Positions 16,172 through 17,415 of a stretch of 17,415 nucleotides of DNA are shown in pieces. Under the pieces are notes generated by a model. It worked only from the letters and a program-made list of their open reading frames with translations, was not told where the DNA came from and did no database searches. This DNA is from DATKMP01 sp035541775 (GTDB lineage Bacteria > Bacteroidota > Ignavibacteria > UBA10030). Where the stretch lies: assembly GCA_035541775.1 (NCBI GenBank), contig DATKMP010000089.1:1-17415 (forward strand), written 5' to 3'. The position numbers and the translations under genes are program-made. The stretch's first letter is position 1; every line of letters begins with the position of its first letter.

Positions 16172-16285
16172 CGTCTTTGCCAGAAGCGAAGCGGCGAAGC
16201 AATCTTTATTATGTCTGAAAATCAATTCTGAGATTGCTTCTCCCGATTCACCTGCTATGACGGAAAAATCGGGATCGCAATGACG
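16172..16285. repeat. Inverted-repeat element (BIME/MITE-like), ~114 bp
   Basis: The outer arms cgtctttgc (16172-16180) and gcaatgacg (16277-16285) are complementary with one mismatch. The inner arms gaagcaatctt (16195-16205) and gagattgcttc (16230-16240) also pair. The left arm resembles the half copy at 3001-3031. No open frame is inside. From memory, elements with arms of this type (GAAGCAATCT) are dispersed in several bacterial phyla. Confidence 0.7.
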
Positions 16286-16356
16286 CCTAATCAGAAGTCT
16301 CAAAAAACTATTTCAACACAGCGAACAATGAAACGAACAACCTGAGGAAAAAAATA

Positions 16357-16458
16357 ATGAAATCAAAAAAGGTAGATCGATACATTGAACGCCCCGAGTG
16401 TTTCGGGGGAAACAATCATACATATAAGGAATTATCCATATGGACACATATCTTGTAA
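16357..16458 (+). CDS. Possible 33-codon leader ORF overlapping the next gene
   Basis: An ATG at 16357 is preceded by GAGGA (16343-16347) and opens a 33-codon frame that ends 19 nt inside the following gene in another frame. It begins MKSKKVDRYIERPECFGG. A short hairpin (16392-16408) lies within it. It may be a translated leader or coincidence; I do not recognise the peptide. Confidence 0.25.
   Translation: MKSKKVDRYIERPECFGGNNHTYKELSIWTHIL
16392..16408. promoter_or_regulatory. Leader hairpin upstream of the helical protein gene
   Basis: CCCCGA-gtgtt-TCGGGG forms a perfect 6-bp GC-rich stem, 31 nt before the ATG at 16440. There is no T tract, so it is not an intrinsic terminator; a translational or RNA-stability role is possible. 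Confidence 0.4.
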
Positions 16459-17192
16459 ATAAGCAAGGCATGTTTATGCGCATTGTGGTGGTGCTGCAAA
16501 AGTTCATCACACTGGTCAATTCATTGCCGGCGTTAAAGAAACATGCAGAAACATTTTCAACTCTCGTGGATACCATCGGTACCCAGCTTGCGGCCACAAG
16601 CAAAGGAACGCAGGCAAAAACAAACGTCAAGCATGTAAGCATGCAGACGATGGCAAAAGGCGTAACGCAATTAGTGCGGCTGTTTCACTCCTACGCCTTC
16701 GATCATCAGATGCTGGAGCTTGCAGAGCAGACGGACATTTACGAGTCGACCATTATCGATGTGCGCGATGATGAACGTGCAAAGTATGCCGATGGGCTGG
16801 TCGATCTGGTGGAACAATACAAAACATCCCTTGCAGAAGTCGGCGTGACGGATGAGAAAATTGCCGCGGCACACGCGCTGGTCGCAGGATACAGCGCCTC
16901 GCTTGCGGATAAGAACTCCGCCGTAACGGGCAACAGTGCAACCAGAGCATTGTTGATGGCAAACTTCCAGCAGGCGGATGATATTATCGAACATCATTTT
17001 AACTCGTTAATACCTTCGGCAAGCGAATCCGATCCGCAGTTTCTGCTGGAATATCAAGCGGCTGCTGTGCTGCACGATACGCCTGCAACGCACGAAGTAA
17101 AAACGGATAAGAATAACGGCGATGCAAAACCTCCGCAGTCCGATGCTGAAGCGGACAAAACTGCTGGTGATGCATCATCGGTGAAAAAGTAA
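16440..17192 (+). CDS. Unrecognised alpha-helical protein
   Basis: A 250-residue protein of no family I recognise. It is predicted to be almost wholly helical from residue 1 to about 212, with long amphipathic stretches (for example 63-135) and no signal peptide, membrane helix or cysteine. From about 214 on the tail is rich in Lys, Asp, Ala and Thr and probably disordered. The composition suggests a cytoplasmic structural or binding protein rather than an enzyme. AAGGA at 16427-16431 gives a plausible ribosome binding site 8 nt before the ATG. The gene stands alone between a long repeat-bearing region and an intrinsic terminator. Codon use and the absence of stops over 250 codons make it a convincing gene; the function is unknown. 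Confidence 0.8.
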   Translation: MDTYLVNKQGMFMRIVVVLQKFITLVNSLPALKKHAETFSTLVDTIGTQLAATSKGTQAKTNVKHVSMQTMAKGVTQLVRLFHSYAFDHQMLELAEQTDIYESTIIDVRDDERAKYADGLVDLVEQYKTSLAEVGVTDEKIAAAHALVAGYSASLADKNSAVTGNSATRALLMANFQQADDIIEHHFNSLIPSASESDPQFLLEYQAAAVLHDTPATHEVKTDKNNGDAKPPQSDAEADKTAGDASSVKK

Positions 17193-17233
17193 AGAGCAAT
17201 AAATAAATAATTCATGCAATGTATCGATCACCT

Positions 17234-17266
17234 TCCCGGCGGGGTATCCTGCCGGGATTTTTTTTT
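17234..17266 (+). terminator. Rho-independent terminator
   Basis: TCCCGGC (17234-17240) pairs with GCCGGGA (17251-17257). The stem extends inward by G·T, G-C and G-C to a GTAT loop and is followed by nine T residues (17258-17266). It lies 41 nt after the stop of the helical protein gene and is the clearest terminator in the window. Confidence 0.92.
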
Positions 17267-17269
17267 CTA

Positions 17270-17415
17270 ATGATTGATCTTTACCCCATATTTCGGACAC
17301 CAAGAAAAGATAGTATATTTATTTAGGAGGTGTCCAGATGACAGAGAACCAACAGCGTCGAAGATTTGACGCAGAATTTAAACGCGATGCTCTTCGAATG
17401 ATAGAAGAACACAAT
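17270..17415 (+). mobile_element. Left end of an IS3-type insertion sequence (cut by window edge)
   Basis: A probable terminal inverted repeat beginning near 17270-17275 (tgatctttaccccatatttc, then ggacac) precedes the transposase start. The CCCC...TTTCGGACAC pattern is typical of IS3-family ends. The right end is outside the window, so the exact boundary and target duplication cannot be set. It has inserted just after the terminator. Confidence 0.65.
17338..17415 (+). CDS. IS3-family transposase OrfA, N-terminal fragment (3' end outside window)
   Basis: Only 26 codons are visible: MTENQQ followed by RRRFDAEFKRDALRM and IEEHN. This is the start of the helix-turn-helix transposase_8 domain (K/R-F-x-E-F-K-x-x-A-L/V) of IS3-family OrfA, which binds the IS ends; the catalytic DDE part would be in OrfB, normally made by programmed frameshifting. 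AGGAGG at 17325-17330 sits 7 nt before the ATG. The frame is open to the window edge. Whether the element is intact cannot be seen. Confidence 0.85.
   Translation, partial: MTENQQRRRFDAEFKRDALRMIEEHN

Larger units (their letters stand above)
15011..16356. other. Long gene-free region with degenerate tandem array and inverted-repeat element
   Basis: About 1.3 kb without a supported gene. 15011-15240 should hold the crtI-operon promoter but shows no clear consensus. 15240-15630 contains weak open frames on both strands with no ribosome binding sites and no recognisable product. 15782-16050 holds a phased degenerate array. 16172-16285 holds an inverted-repeat element. A TATAAT at 16114-16119 lacks a matching -35. 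Confidence 0.6.

Overview
The window reads as chromosomal DNA of a moderate-to-low GC bacterium, most likely from the Bacteroidota/Chlorobiota/Ignavibacteriota group. That placement is an inference. It rests on the DUF2141 protein, the phytoene-desaturase-like gene, the PF13557-type outer-membrane protein and the style of the intergenic repeats. Several genes have clear Shine-Dalgarno (SD) sequences (for example AGGAGG at 8348 and 17325), which fits an Ignavibacteria-like lineage better than typical Bacteroidetes. No 16S rRNA or marker gene is present to settle it.

Layout. (1) 1-2762, plus strand: the C-terminal part of glucose-6-phosphate isomerase (cut by the window edge), a YgjP/DUF45-type zinc metalloprotease and an exported metallo-beta-lactamase-fold hydrolase. 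(2) 2763-3438: a small SD-preceded ORF, then a gene-free stretch with repeat fragments. (3) 3439-6618, minus strand: acetyl-CoA synthetase, a frameshifted outer-membrane 'transporter' and DoxX. (4) 6816-7706, plus strand: an NmrA-type NAD(P)-binding protein. (5) 7707-8358: a second gene-free stretch holding three or more related hairpin repeats. (6) 8359-11877, plus strand: a stand-alone receiver protein, a hotdog thioesterase, a patatin phospholipase, a nucleoside-deoxyribosyltransferase-like protein and a LOG-family protein. (7) 11874-15010, minus strand: a compact operon crtI-like, DUF2141, UbiB/ABC1 kinase, whose last gene overlaps the end of the LOG gene tail to tail by 4 bp. (8) 15011-16356: 1.3 kb without a convincing gene, holding a degenerate array of about 12 units with a 20-22 bp period and an inverted-repeat element. 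(9) 16440-17192: an unrecognised alpha-helical protein followed by a strong terminator. (10) 17270-end: the left part of an IS3-type insertion sequence, cut by the window edge.

How the genes fit together. Central carbon functions (Pgi, Acs) sit beside unrelated housekeeping and lipid functions. The best candidates for a functional unit are the crtI-DUF2141-UbiB operon, which suggests a carotenoid or isoprenoid function with an exported accessory protein and an atypical kinase, and the tightly spaced NDT-like/LOG pair, two families that act on N-glycosidic bonds of nucleosides or nucleotides. I see no CRISPR array, tRNA, rRNA or recognisable known defence system. The most unusual non-coding signal is the roughly 21-bp-phased array at 15782-16050.
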